This document shows, piece by piece, positions 34,329 to 45,219 of a stretch of 64,000 bases of DNA (its first letter is position 1; every line of letters starts with the position of its first letter). The DNA comes from Ichthyophis bannanicus (taxonomy: Eukaryota; Chordata; Amphibia; Gymnophiona; Ichthyophiidae). A model generated the notes under the pieces. That model did not search any database and had not been told where the DNA came from. It saw only the letters and a program-made list of their open reading frames with translations. The translations under genes were made by a program, and so were the position numbers. Location of the stretch: assembly GCA_033557465.1 (NCBI GenBank), contig JAWIIG010000037.1, forward strand, positions 2,542,001 to 2,606,000, given 5' to 3'.

Positions 34329-36149
34329 ATGGAAAATCCTGCCTCAGGGTTTAAGAGGTGCACAAAATGTGGCGGTACCATTTCCATCACCAACACCCAC
34401 GACTGGTGTCTAAAATGTTTAGGTCCTGACCATTCCACCACAGATTGCATGTCCTGTTCTATGATGTCTAAAAGAGGTCGGCAGAACCGAGCTGCCAAGC
34501 TCAGTACCCTGTTTCCCTCTGATGTGGCTTCGGTGGCATTGACGTCTTCCAGGGCTTCTTCTTCCTCACATGGATCTCAGGTAACTAAGCATAAATCCAG
34601 CCGGTCCTCGAAGGGTAGATCTCCTTCTAATTATCGAGATGCCTCTGGCGTTGCCCTCGAGGATTCTGCACCGGCAAAATTACCCCAGCGGGAGGCTTCA
34701 GCTTCCAAAGTATCATCATCGGGGTTCCAGGATGATCTTGATGGCTTGGCCTCGACAGATCACCTGGTGCCATGCTCTGGGGTACCGGTGGCCTCCACCG
34801 GTACCGACTTCCAAGCATTGGCAGCATCAATGGACCAGAGGATTCTGTCCATAGAACGCAGTCTGGTGGCTTTCCTTGTGGCATCGACGCCCCTGGTACC
34901 GCAACTGACTACTCCACCGGTACCGGCTCTAGCGCCGCCATCGGTACCGATCCCGGTACCGGTGGCATCGACATTGGCATCGGTGTCCGCTATGCCGATA
35001 CTCTGTCCTCTGAGGCCCTCTGGTACTGATACCCCGGTACCGGATATTCCCAATACCGATCCCGGTCGGTACGGTTATCGGGCTTTGCAAGAGCATCTGG
35101 ACAGACGATACTTCGATTCCTCTGAAGACTCTGAGGATTCTGAGGCGTCTGTCGATGCAGTGATGCTTCTTCCACAGGAGGAGTCCTCTCCTAAATGAAT
35201 GATGTCTGCTCCAGAGGACTTGACTTTTCAAGACTTCATCAGGGAGGTGGCTCGGGGCCTATCCATCACGGTGGCCCCTGAGACAGAACCCAGAGCCAAG
35301 GAGTTAGATATTTTACAATATCCTAAAACTCCTAAGGAGGCAGCTACCTTGCCTATTCAGGAGATTTTGTATGATCTCATGTTGAGGATGTGGGAAACAC
35401 CTCTTACCACCTCTCCTCATTCTCGCAGGTTAGATACCATGTATCGGGTCCCTCCTTGTCCTGGTTTCCATAAAACTCAGCTTCCTCCCCACTCTATTGT
35501 GGTTGAGTCTGCTATGAGAAAGATCAGAAGTGCCAAAAGACATGCCTCTAATCCTCCAGGACGTGAATGTAGAACCCTGGATGCTTTTGGACGTAGAGTC
35601 TTCCAAGCTTCCATGCTTGCTGCAAGAATTAATTCCTATAGTCTTTACATGGGAATGTTCCTAAAAGAAGTCACTGATCATTTGCAGACTTTAAGTCCTT
35701 TCATTTCTGAAGATAAAAGACAGGACTTTCTCACTTGGCTCAAACATGCCCAAGATATCTCCAAATTCTCCAACCGTGCAGCTTTCGACTCCTTTGAATG
35801 TGTAAGCAGAGCCTCGGCTATTGCCATAGGTGCACGTAGAATTGCTTGGCTTCAAGCATCTGATTTGGAGATCTGGGTACAAGATGAATTGGGAAATATC
35901 CCTTGCACAGGTGAAAACCTGTTTGGTAAAGATTGGCAAGCAAAGGCCAATCAGATGGATGCTGAAAATTCTGCCTTGGATAGACTATCCAAGTCTACAG
36001 CTGCTCCTTTTAAGAAAAGGTTGTTCAAGAAAGCACCTTTTTCTAAAAAGGAGAGATTGTATCCTGCTTATAGTCAGCGGGCATCTTCTGCAGTTCAGTT
36101 CCCTACCAAACGTCCGGCCCAGCAACCTCAACCCCCTCAGGGCCTTTGA
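34329..36149 (+). pseudogene. DIRS gag-like protein, one in-frame stop
   Basis: The ATG at 34329 opens MENPASGFKRCTKCGGTIS, followed by THDWCLKCLGPDHSTTDC, a Cys/His motif shared with the 11403 copy. A long Ser/Pro/Thr region with many 'GGTACC' repeats (34760-35050) encodes a disordered linker. A TGA at 35196-35198 splits the frame, but the same frame continues open to 36149 (DLTFQDFIREVARGLSITVA ... LFKKAPFSKKERLYPAYSQR), where the collinear gag at 52844-54478 is uninterrupted. Total 606 codons. DIRS gag is thought to package RNA. The stop could be a CGA-to-TGA change or a real separation. Confidence 0.75.
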
Positions 36150-36169
36150 CTTTCCGCTAGAGAACTTAG

Positions 36170-37690
36170 CCTTCCTAGCTCTGGAAGGACCAGAGCCCTC
36201 CACCATTCCAGGGAGGTTATATCATTTTGCTCCCAGGTGGGGACAAATTACAGCAGAGCATTGGACACTCTCCATCATAAGAGGGGTACAAGCTTCATTT
36301 TTCAAGCTTGCCCCCTCACACAAGAGTGAACCAGTTCAATTCTCCGACCTCCCTCCTCAACCTGTTGGGTCAGGAGTTTGCCACCCTTCTCGCCCAGGGG
36401 GCAATAGAGGAAGTGCCTCTTCAACAACAGGGCACAGGGTTCTACTCCCCCTATTTTCTTATTCCAAAGAAAACAGGGGACTACAGACTCATTTTAGACC
36501 TCAGAGAATTGAACAACTTCCTAGTCAAGGAAAAATTCAAAATGATTTCTCTGGGAACTCTGCTACCATACCTTCAGAGTCAGGATTGGCTTTGCTCTCT
36601 AGATCTCAAGGATGCGTACACCCATGTTCTCATCCATCCAACTCACAGAAGGTTCCTTCGTTTCCTTTTTCAAGGGAAGCACTATCAATACAGAGTGCTC
36701 CTTTTTGGTCTGGCCTCTGCACCAAGAGTGTTCATGAAATGCATGGCAGTGGTAGCTGCATTTCTGCGCACTCTGGGAATATTTGTCTTCCCTTATTTGG
36801 ACGACTGGCTCATTCGAGCTCCCACTCAGTCCGAGGCCAAGAGTTCTCTATCCTGCACTATGCGTATCCTTCAGTATTTAGGGCTGATAATAAACATCCC
36901 AAAATCCAATTTAACCCCTGCTCAGTCCCTGGAGTTTATAGGGGCGTTGCTGGATACCACAAGGGAAAGGGCCTATCTCCCCCAGGCCCGTTGCCTTTGC
37001 TTGGTGAAGTTGGCTTCTCAAGCAGAGTTAAAGCCCCATTTAACTGCTCGAGAAATGTTACAGTTACTAGGCCACATGGCATTCACCGTGAATGTGGTAC
37101 CATATGCTCGCCTTCACATGAGGGCAGCTCAGTGGACTTTATCCACCCAATGGACCCAGGCATTAGACTGCCTGTCAGACAAAATAGCAAACACAAGTCG
37201 CCTCGTTTTGTCCCTCCAGTGGTGGAAGTCCCCTCAAAACCTGTTGCTGGGGTCCCCCTTTCAGCAGTCTCTACCCCAGGCAACTCTCACAACAGATGCT
37301 TCTCCAATGGGGTGGGGAGCTGCTCATCTGCAAGACCTCTCCACCCAGGGCATCTGGTCTCCACAGGAGAGTTGTCTACATATCAATCTCTTGGAGCTCA
37401 GAGCAATCTTTCTTGCTCTGCGGGTGTTCCACACCCTGCTCAGCAACAAGACAGTCCTTATCCACACGGACAATCAGGTAGCCATGTTCTACGTGAACAA
37501 GCAGGGCAGAACAGGCTCTCTGTCGCTTTGCAACGAAGCTTTGCGACTGTGGGCCCTCGCCAGAGAGCATCAAATTCATCTTCTGGCAGTTTATCTTCCA
37601 GGCGTTCAAAACTCTTGGGCAGACAGACTCAGTCGAGTTCTGCTTCCACACGAGTGGTCCCTACATGTGGACCAGGTGGCCAGGATTTTT
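36170..37690 (+). pseudogene. DIRS reverse transcriptase and RNase H
   Basis: The N-terminal part reads in one frame (LYHFAPRWGQITAEHWTLSI, about 36210-36300), then shifts into the frame opened at 36308: GAIEEVPLQQQGTGFYSPYF, LIPKKTGDYRLILDLRELNN, CSLDLKDAYTHVLIHPTHRR, FGLASAPRVF, VFPYLDDWLIRAP (catalytic YLDD). RNase H follows: ATLTTDASPMGWGAAHLQDL, INLLELRAIFLALRVF, VLIHTDNQVAMFYVNKQGRT and GVQNSWADRLSR. All four RNase H acids are present. Enzyme residues look sound, but the frameshifts on both sides prevent a full product. Confidence 0.88.
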
Positions 37691-38075
37691 CAGATTTTGG
37701 GAAACCCCGGACATAGACCTCTTTGCAAGTCTGTGGAATGTCAAACTTCCCCGGTTCTGTTCCAGAACTCTGGCTCAGGGAGCTCAGGCAAAGGATGCTT
37801 TCCTCCTTCACTGGGGTCAAGACTTCCTGTATGCCTTTCCACCCATTCCCCTAATTCCCAAAACCCTGTTCAAGCTTCAGAGAGACAGAGGCCACATGAT
37901 TCTCATTGCTCCACATTGGCCACAGCAAGTGTGGTACCCTCTGCTTCTACATCTCTCTCAAGCTCCCTCCCTGGAGTTAGGGTCTGCTCCAGATCTCCTA
38001 TCTCAGGAGGACGGATGGTTATGGCTTCCCAATCCCCATTTTCTGCATCTCAGGGCTTGGTTGCTGAAGGCCTAG
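37665..38075 (+). pseudogene. DIRS methyltransferase-like domain, frame-shifted
   Basis: Read in a different frame from the RT: FRFWETPDIDLFASLWNVKL, PRFCSRTLAQGAQAKDAF, FLYAFPPIPLIPKTLFKL and HMILIAPHWPQQVWYPLLLH, ending at a stop at 38075. This block follows RNase H in DIRS pol and resembles Dam-type adenine methyltransferases; FPPIP would be the DPPY-like loop. A single indel at about 37685 (RIFQ/FRFW) put it out of frame with RNase H. That indel also fused the RT frame into the recombinase frame. Confidence 0.7.
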
Positions 38076-39103
38076 ATCTCCAAGATCTTCATCTTTCTCA
38101 ACAGGTGAAAGATGTTCTTTATGCTTCCAGAAAACCTTCCACTAGACATTCTTATGCTTTCAATTGGAAAAGGTTTACTATTTGGTGTTCTGAGAAGGGT
38201 CTTACCATACCTCTGGAATCTTTGCTGGAGTATCTCCTCCATTTGTCTAATGCAGGCCTTAAGACAAATTCAGTAAGGGTCCATTTGAGTGCTATTGCAG
38301 CTTCCCTTAAGCCTCTAAATGGACAACCTATTTCCTCTCATCCTCTTGTAGCAAGGTTTATGAGAGGCCTCCTTTTAACAAAGCCTCCCATTAGACCACC
38401 TCCGGTGGCATGGGACTTGAACCTGGTTCTTGGTCAGCTCATGAAGCCGCCTTTTGAACCTTTGGCTACCACCTCCTTGAAATACCTTTCTTGGAAGGTT
38501 ATCTTTCTCATTGCAATCACATCAGCACGTCGAATTAGTGAATTGCAAGCACTCGTAGCTAATCCACCTTATACAAGGTTCCATCATGACAAGGTAGTCC
38601 TTAGGACTCATCCACACTTTATGCCTAAGGTGATCTCGCCTTTTCACCTCAACCAGGAGGTCTACCTACCTGTCTTTTTTCCAGGACCTCATGTATCAAG
38701 TGCAGAGAGGAATCTTCACCCTGGACTGTAAAAGAGCTCTGGCTTTTTACTTACAGAGGACACAGCAACATAGAAAGTCCTCTCAACTCTTTGTTGTTTT
38801 TGATCCTTCTTATTTGGGACTTGCAGTCTCCAAGAGAACACTGTCGAGCTGCATTGCACAGTGTATTTCCTTCGCCTATCAGAGTAAGTAGAATCTTCCT
38901 CTGGAGGACCATGTCACAGCTCACAATGTGAGAGCCATGGCAGCCTCAATGGCTCATCTGAACTCTGTGTCTATCGACGACATCTGTCGAGCAGCCACTT
39001 GGGTCTCGGTTCATACCTTCACAGCCCATTACTGCTTGGACAAGGACTCCCGCCGAGATGCCTTGTTTGGTCAGGCTGTTCTCAAACACCTGTTCCATAC
39101 CTA
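38030..39103 (+). pseudogene. DIRS tyrosine recombinase
   Basis: N-terminal SAM-like part: LHLSQQVKDVLYASRKPSTR, HSYAFNWKRFTIWCSEKGLT. Catalytic part: ITSARRISELQAL (first Arg), a frameshift near 38690, KRALAFYLQRTQQHRKSSQL, a stop at 38889-38891, then TAHNVRAMAASMAHLNSVSI (HxxR intact) and DICRAATWVSVHTFTAHYCL (nucleophile Tyr), ending at 39103. The recombinase integrates circular element DNA. All R-H-R-Y residues are visible, but the shift and stop inactivate it. Confidence 0.85.
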
Positions 39104-39220
39104 ATCAACTCCTACCCACCATCCCTGGTAGGATGCCAGAGATCCATGAGGGGAACTGCAGCCCTTCTTAGGGACACACAGCTTCTGGGGTCTCTCCCTG
39201 GCATCTAAAGCTAGGGAGTC

Positions 39221-39317
39221 CCCATATGTGAAGACTCATTCCTGCTTGTTCCTGGAGATAGCACAGTTACTTACCTGTAACGGGTGATCTCTGGGAACAG
39301 CAGGAATAAGTCTTCAC
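39221..39317 (+). repeat. DIRS internal complementary region
   Basis: The left half CCATATGTGAAGACTCATTC to CCTGGAGAT complements the 5' ITR start (33953-33990). The right half AGCACAGTTACTTACCTGTA through CTCTGGGAACAGCAGGAATA complements the 3' ITR end (39551-39594). In the accepted DIRS model this region templates completion of the element ends and circle formation. Confidence 0.85.
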
Positions 39318-39405
39318 AACCCACCCACCTCCACTAGGAGTTGTATCTCTCTATCTATCTTTCCTTTCCCTCTCTCTCTCTCTCTTTGTCTCAGCTTTAA
39401 AACTC

Positions 39406-39594
39406 AACTGAGGAGAGACAGTTGGGAAAGGCAGGAAGGCAGCACGCAGGTGCTGTGGGATGCTCCCAAAAGCTTTCTGATTGGACGCTGGGGAGCGTTT
39501 CCGCGCAGGCTCCGTCGGTACCGACGAAACCCATATGTGAAGACTTATTCATGCTGTTCCCAGAGACCACCCGTTACAGGTAAGTAACTGTGCT
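39406..39594 (+). repeat. DIRS right inverted terminal repeat
   Basis: CTGAGGAGAGACAGTTGGGA to GCCTGCGCGG-type complement, TCCGTCGGTACCGACGAAAC, then GTTACAGGTAAGTAACTGTG. Inverted relative to 33951-34118, and extending about 20 bp further outward. A CT microsatellite (39362-39388) precedes it. Confidence 0.85.
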
Positions 39595-40287
39595 GAATCC
39601 GCCCCTTCCTTTCCCAACACACTACTATAACACTTATCCACTCTTTAATCACCTCTCGTCTTGACTACTGCAACCTACTTCTTGCTGGTCTCCCTCTGAA
39701 TCATCTCTTTCCCCTTCAATCTATTCAACATTCTGCTGCACGACTAATTTTCCGCCAACCTCGCTATACCTATATTACTCCTCTTCTTAAGTCACTTCAC
39801 TGGCTCCCTATCTGTTTCTGCATCCAGTTCAAACTACTCCTCCTGACCTATAAATGCATTCACTCTGCAGCTCCTCAATACCTTTCATCGCTTATCTCTC
39901 CTTACAACCCCTCTCGGGAACTTCGCTCTTCTGGCAAACTACTTCTATCTACGCCCTCCACTCGTACTGCTAACTCCAGACTTCGCTCCTTTCACCTTGC
40001 TGCACCTTTCGCCTGAACAGGCTGCCTGTCTGTTTGCCAGGCACCCTCCCTGGCCCTCTTCAAATCCAAGTTGAAAACCCTCCTCTTCACTGTTGCATTC
40101 AGATCCTGACTTCTGTGTTTTGTCTTGACTTGATTGTAAGTGCCGTGTTTTTGTGTTTTGCCCTGACTTGACTGTTAGCTCTGTTTTGTCTTGACTAGAT
40201 TGTAAGCTCTGATGAGCAGGGTCTGCCTCTTACATGTTTGTACAGCACCGCGTACGACTAGTAGCGCTATATAAATGTTCAATAGAC
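39595..40287 (+). pseudogene. L2-like LINE, 5'-truncated
   Basis: Translation gives ITSRLDYCNLLLAGLPLNHL, SIQHSAARLIFRQPRYTYIT, PLLKSLHWLPICFCIQFKLL and SLALFKSKLKTLLFTVAF, the C-terminal region of L2-type ORF2. The 3' end contains GTAAGCTCTGATGAGCAGGG and TAGTAGCGCTATATAAATG, a common L2 terminus. It abuts the DIRS right end. L1 ORF2 resumes just after it. Confidence 0.8.
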
Positions 40288-40289
40288 AG

Positions 40290-41296
40290 ACAGAATTTAC
40301 CACAGTCTGCTCATCCTGAGGAGTTTTGGATTGATCTGTACCAATATGCCCACTCTTGCTCTATCTTTCTCTCCCTAGTGAATACACAACTGAGGATCAT
40401 CCTATTCCATATGTCAATTCCCCCAACTACTCTGTTTAAGTGGCGCAGGATGGATGATCCATTCTGCTGGCAGCTTTGTGGTCAGAAGGGGACTTTTAAA
40501 TACATGTAGTGCTCATGCCCTTATCTGCAGGTATTCTGGTCTGCGGTATATTCCCATATTACCCGAGTTTTAGATACCTCATTCAAATTTATTCTCAAAA
40601 CCTGTGTACTGGGTGCCTTGCCTTATGGTTGGCGAGAGGTACCCTCAGATCCAGTCTCTGCTAGTCTCCATCTTGCAGCAAGGTCAGTTGTTGCTCGGTT
40701 CTGGAAACATACCTGTGTGCCCTCTTTTACGGAATAGATGTTTAAAGCTTGGGAGATTTATCGTCTTGATAAGCTCTCTGCAGCAGCCCCGGGAGCTCCC
40801 TTCCGAGGAGAAGATTTGTGGAATAAAGCGCTTCGTGGTGATACCCCTTCACTGGCTCTAGATGGGCTGTTCCTGCTTCATCGTTACCTAGGCTTGCCTC
40901 TGATTTGTTGGTAGTTCCCTCTGATTCCTCCTGGTAACCCCCAACTGGAACATTGGTTTAGAGGGGATGGGTGGGAAAGAGTTTGTTGGTGGGAGGGGTG
41001 GGGGAAGGGAGGGAGGGAGGGGGAAGTTGATGGATAAGTTACGTGGGGTTTCATTGAGCTTCTGTTGAGATGACCTATCCTCTTCACCCATTGACTGGGG
41101 AATGTTCTTTTTCTCTTGATTTCTTTCTTTCTCTCTCTTTTCGCTTATATTCTCCTAAGAGTTTTGGTCAGATTGAGATGGGAATTTGATAGGTTGTTTG
41201 TCAATGGAATATGTACACTTATTACTTATTACTTGCTCTTATACAGGTTCTGTATTTATTTTGCTTGCTCAATAAACATTGTTTAACAAAAAAAAG
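40290..41296 (+). pseudogene. L1 ORF2 C-terminus and 3' UTR
   Basis: Continues the ORF2 cut at 33946: RIILFHMSIPPTTLFKWRRM, FCWQLCGQKGTFKYM then CSCPYLQVFWSAVYSHITRV (Cys-rich end), LDTSFKFILKTCVLGALPYG, stop near 40913. The 3' UTR contains a G-rich run (40980-41030) and the tail TTGCTCAATAAACATTGTTT followed by an A-run at 41287-41295. The tail recurs at 62556-62595. Confidence 0.85.
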
Positions 41297-41330
41297 GAAG
41301 ATTGTGTTGGTGAGGAGCTAGCTAAACTAA
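41297..41330 (+). repeat. CR1-like scrap left of TIR element
   Basis: GGAAGATTGTGTTGGTGAGG...CTAAACTAA continues, after removal of 41331-46585, into ATGTGGACAAAATGATGGGG. The same joined sequence stands uninterrupted at 62596-62648. It is the target into which the large TIR element inserted. Confidence 0.8.
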
Positions 41331-42397
41331 GGGGTATGTATACTAAACCGCGCTCATGTGCGCGGCGCACATTAGCATGCGCTAAGGTACCTTAGCGCAC
41401 GCTAATGATGCGTATTTGTGCCCCACACACATGCGCGCCGCACTAAAGTGCCCGCTCATGTGCGCGGCACGCTGATGTGCGATAGAGGCGTGGAAAGGCT
41501 CCCGGAGGGCGGAGGAAGGCTCCCAGGGGCGAAGAGAAGGGGTCAATGGGTGGAGAGTGGGAGGGGAGAGGCTCCCCGCACACGAGCGAGGCTGAAATTC
41601 AAGCCAAAAAATACCGCGAGTGAAAACCTCGCGGTAGAGCCGATTTAAAGGGAAGAGAAACCATTTATGTCAGCAATGTACAGCAAAACCGGGGAAACCT
41701 ACAAAACAGTGATAAGTGTGATACATGTTGTGCACGGTACAAAAGTGCAAATAAACATTGAAAATGACCCCAACAAAATCTAAATAAATTATAATCAAGT
41801 TGGGCAATAGTGATAGTAATGGTAAACATCAAAAAACACTCCCAAGAAAGCCGCAAAAAATAAATATGAATTTTAGAAGGGTCTACGCTCCGTCCCCATA
41901 CAAGGTGAATGATCCCACAGTGAAATAGCACTGATCAGGGTTTCCCTCTCCATTGGACAGGTTACCTATGGCATGCACATTTCCACAACAGCAGGGCGGG
42001 CAGGTCAGAATGGGCAATTGGACAGATGCTGGGAAAGGGGATACAGAGGGCTGCAGGCGGCACATGCTGTGGTGCAGCTGGGGCACAGTGCGGACTAGGC
42101 AGATGCCTAGATGGCACCTAGGAATGCTGAAACTGAACAGCAGCCAGACAGCAACTGATGAGGGCCCAACATGGGCACGAGAGTGTTTATCACAGTGTCA
42201 CAGGGGATAGTACCCAGCAGGTACCCCCAAGGGCACAGAACATTGGCAGGCGGTGATTGGGGGACTTGCAGACAAATTTGCAGGCACCCCTACCCCAGAA
42301 CCCGCACCATAGGCAGCCGCCTACCCACACACAGGATGGCCTGAGACTGCGTACCACCAGCACCACCAGCAGAAGGGCATGTCAGCATGGTGGCACA

Positions 42398-43250
42398 GGG
42401 GTACTGGAGGTAGAGGGGGGCAGTGGCAGCTGCCCAGAGCAGACCATGGCCTAGCCCTGTGTAGGTGGGTGCAATGCACTGCAACAGACAGGCCCTGCCG
42501 GACAAACAGTCATGGTATCATCAGGGAATGGACTGTCTCTGTGGCATCACAGTGGTGCAGTGCACACAACCAGCATGTTTGGAGACAGAAGGTCACAGGT
42601 TCAAGCTCCAGCTGGGGCTCCTGCCAATCCAGTCCCCATATTTTACCCACAACTAACTAGTGATAGTAAAGACGAACCTTTATTGGAGAGAACATAAGCA
42701 TGGCTCAAACACCTCTATTTTACCCTACAGAGCACAGACACCAGAAACATGCACATTACCTAGAGCAGATTCCACAAAATGCAGTCCTGGAGGGCCACAA
42801 AACCTTCAGGGTTTATGCTGTCTCCAATCTAAGGATGGAGCGGTACTGGTGGTGGAGGTGGCAGCAGCTGGTGGCCACAGCAGACCATGGCCTAGCCCTG
42901 TCCAGGTGGGTGCCGTGCACTGCAACAAACAGCCCCTGTCGGATGTACAGTCATGGATTCCCCAGGGAATGCAGCATATCTGTGGCAACACAGTGGTGCA
43001 GTGCACACAGACAGTGTGTGCAAGAACAGAAGGTCACAGGTTCAAAGCCTAGCTGGGGCTTCTGACAATCCAGTCCACATATTTTTCCCACAACTAAACC
43101 GTGATAATAAGGACAAACCTTTATTGCAGAGAACATACGCATGGTTAATACGCCTATATTTTATGCTACAGAGCACAGACACCATAAACATGCGCATTAC
43201 CTAGAGCAGAGTCTTCCAAATGCAGTCCTGGAGGGCCAAGCACCATTCAG
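42398..43250 (+). repeat. 441-bp direct tandem duplication
   Basis: AGCAGACCATGGCCTAGCCC occurs at 42438 and 42879. From there both units run collinearly through AGAAGGTCACAGGTTCAAGC-type (B-box-like) sequence and the CTTTATTG...GAGAACATA block, to GCAGTCCTGGAGGGCCA. The first unit ends inside the left half of a hAT MITE, so the duplication postdates MITE insertion. Confidence 0.8.
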
Positions 43251-43400
43251 GTTCCATGCTGCCTCTAATAAAGATGCCTGTGCTGCATATCTATGCACCA
43301 CCCCCCATGGTATGCAGATGTATATCATGCATATTCATGAGGGACAGCATGAAAACCCGAACAGTGTTTGGCACACCAGGACTGGAGTTGGGAACCTCTG
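43207..43400. mobile_element. hAT-type palindromic MITE, second copy
   Basis: CAGAGTCTTCCAAATGCAGT at the left and GGAGTTGGGAACCTCTG at the right, with ACCTAGAG and CCATAGAG flanks (6 of 8 matching). It is the same MITE as 7798-7990 at the same place in the host element, followed in both by CCAACAGGGGCA-type sequence. Confidence 0.8.
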
Positions 43401-45049
43401 CCATAGAGCAGCAGCCAACAGGGGCAGACACACCCACACCCACACCCACAGGCCCCATTAGCCAATGCCTCCTGGAGAGGCAGGACATTGGGCCCTGCGT
43501 GCATCTCCCAATACTAGCACTTGCATACCTTAGCAATGCCACCCTACACCTGGGTATACGGTACACAGCTATCAAACGTTTCCTATGATTACTGGCAGAT
43601 AGCAATTCCTACGTTAAGCACAGTTTGCTCATTGAGCTCCATCATAACAATCTTTCTGATGTCTGTGGTGTGTGCTGCAGGTCTGGTCTCTGACAGTGTT
43701 TACCACCCTGGGGAGTGACCCCCAACAGTATCGCATACCATATCCATGCCTGTACTGTGCCCAGGACTGGTGTGGTGGCCAGGGCTGCTAAACTCCTCTA
43801 TAGTAGCACAATGCTGGCATAGGTGTGGGGGTGTCTGTCTGTATATCCAGTGTGTGGTGGCTGCAAACACCCTCCACAGCCCACACTGCCAGCACTGTTG
43901 CCAGTATTGGCCTGCCAATGTGCATAATGAGGAGCAAGGTACCATGTGTTTAGCCCGGACAGGGTGGCCTGGCCAGGATGCATCTGCACAGGGCATAGGG
44001 CACTGGCTGGGACATTTTAGTGCCCGGCCACCACCTACACAGACAGGGTGGCCTCAGCATGTCCTGCTGGGAGATCACTCTCACCCTGACTGTGCAGTGA
44101 CCACAGCATGGCTAGGCACCCCCATAGTGCTATATAATATTTCTTTCATGGGATATTTATGGTTTTCTTTTTGGAGCCCAGTCACTGATGTATCTGCTTG
44201 TTGTGTATGCTGACATCCCAGTTCTGGGTGCATGCATTTCCACCAGGAACATGCACTATGGACTAGCTAGCAGACTGTTTGCAGCTGGTATGTGTCTTAA
44301 TGGAGTGCCTTGCAGGGTGCAGTGGCTGAAGGCTTGCTGCAGGAGAATATCAGATAGTAGTTGGGTGCAGCTTAGCATATCCAGGCCTAATTTCTGTCTG
44401 CTATTGCATTATGGATGTGAACAGAGCTGCATTGACTGCCCTCTAGGGTGTCTGTTCCCCAGCAGGACCAGGGTTGATGGTCCCCTCTACTGCCACCATT
44501 GCAGGGAGGTAGAATGTGCATCTGTTGATGGGAGACCATGTTTGCTACCCTCAGCCCCTGGGAGAGGAGAGTGGTGGTACAAGGTCCTCCTAGGAGTCCC
44601 TACACCTGACTGAGACAGACAGATATATCCAAGGGGTTCCTGCAGAAACTACCTATCTCACACATTAGCACTGCTGGAGACCTGTAGCATGGCCTATTTC
44701 TACCATGAAAGGTGCTGTGGACCTGGTGCTGGGCGCCCCACCGCACACTCAGGGTGAGCACAGTACCCGCACAATGTGACGGTGTGTAGCTACTCTGTGC
44801 CAGTAACACACACGGTCAGTACCCCCTACCAGGCCGAGGTGCTGTGGGGGTGGACATGGTCAGTTCCCCCTACCAGTCCGAGGTGCTGTGGGGATGCATA
44901 CCCCATCTTGTGTTCATCTGTGGACAGCTGATTTGCATGTGCAGTGCATCATGGGTACGGGTGGCCTAACCCTATCCTGGTGACCACAGCAGACTGTCTG
45001 TGTGGTGACGTGCAGTCCCTCTATAGACAGCCAGGGGCTTGCTAGCAGC

Positions 45050-45125
45050 TGTTGAGCTGTAGCCCACTGGTTACTTCACTGCCTGTGGAGCCAGAGGTCA
45101 TGGGTTCAAACCCACAGTGGGGTTA
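45050..45125 (+). repeat. tRNA-like Pol III box segment
   Basis: GAGCTGTAGCCCACTGGTTA resembles an A box, and GGTCATGGGTTCAAACCC a B box, 50 bp apart, as in tRNA-derived SINE heads. It does not fold into a complete tRNA and lies inside the TIR element. Confidence 0.5.
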
Positions 45126-45219
45126 TTTGATAGGGCTGCCCAAAGCATTATCTCTTTTTAATGTACATTATTGCTGCCAGCAAAAACACTCTCTGCGTAC
45201 TGTACCCATAAGGTGCCTC

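Larger units (their letters stand above)
33951..39594 (+). mobile_element. DIRS retrotransposon, decayed, nested in L1
   Basis: 5.6 kb, bounded by inverted terminal repeats (33951-34118 and 39406-39594) and carrying an internal complementary region (39221-39317) that matches the outer ends of both. That layout, with gag, RT/RNase H, methyltransferase and tyrosine recombinase in order, defines a DIRS-type element, which integrates by recombinase instead of integrase and leaves no long target duplication. At least three frameshifts (about 36310, 37685, 38690) and two stops (35196, 38889) inactivate it. It lies inside L1 ORF2, so it is younger than that L1. Confidence 0.9.
25901..41296 (+). mobile_element. 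Plus-strand L1 LINE, about 15 kb with nested elements
   Basis: ORF1 (26432-27410), ORF2 (30790-33946 and 40290-40915) and a 3' UTR with AATAAA and an A-run at 41287-41295 belong to one L1. It is interrupted by CR1 (27470-30182), DIRS (33951-39594) and L2 (39595-40287). Removing these leaves about 6-7 kb, normal for a full-length L1. The 5' end is uncertain, near 25900-26150. Its ORF1 and ORF2 carry stops, so the L1 is old and served as a landing site. Confidence 0.8.

Noticed and set aside
34760..35050. Several overlapping ORFs in a GGTACC-rich tract
   Set aside because: Low-complexity repeats open all frames; the gag frame is fixed by the Cys motif upstream and the capsid-like part downstream.
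35830..37716. 628-codon open frame on the plus strand
   Set aside because: Only a short part (about 36170-36300) holds real DIRS pol sequence; the rest is a shadow of the RT/RNase H frame opened at 36308.
43746..44213. Harbinger transposase encoded by the 5.25-kb element
   Set aside because: One LLGD-like word is not enough; no DDE residues in order and no open frame of adequate length.
45050..45125. Intact tRNA gene
   Set aside because: A- and B-box-like words are present, but no cloverleaf with matched acceptor, anticodon and T stems can be drawn.
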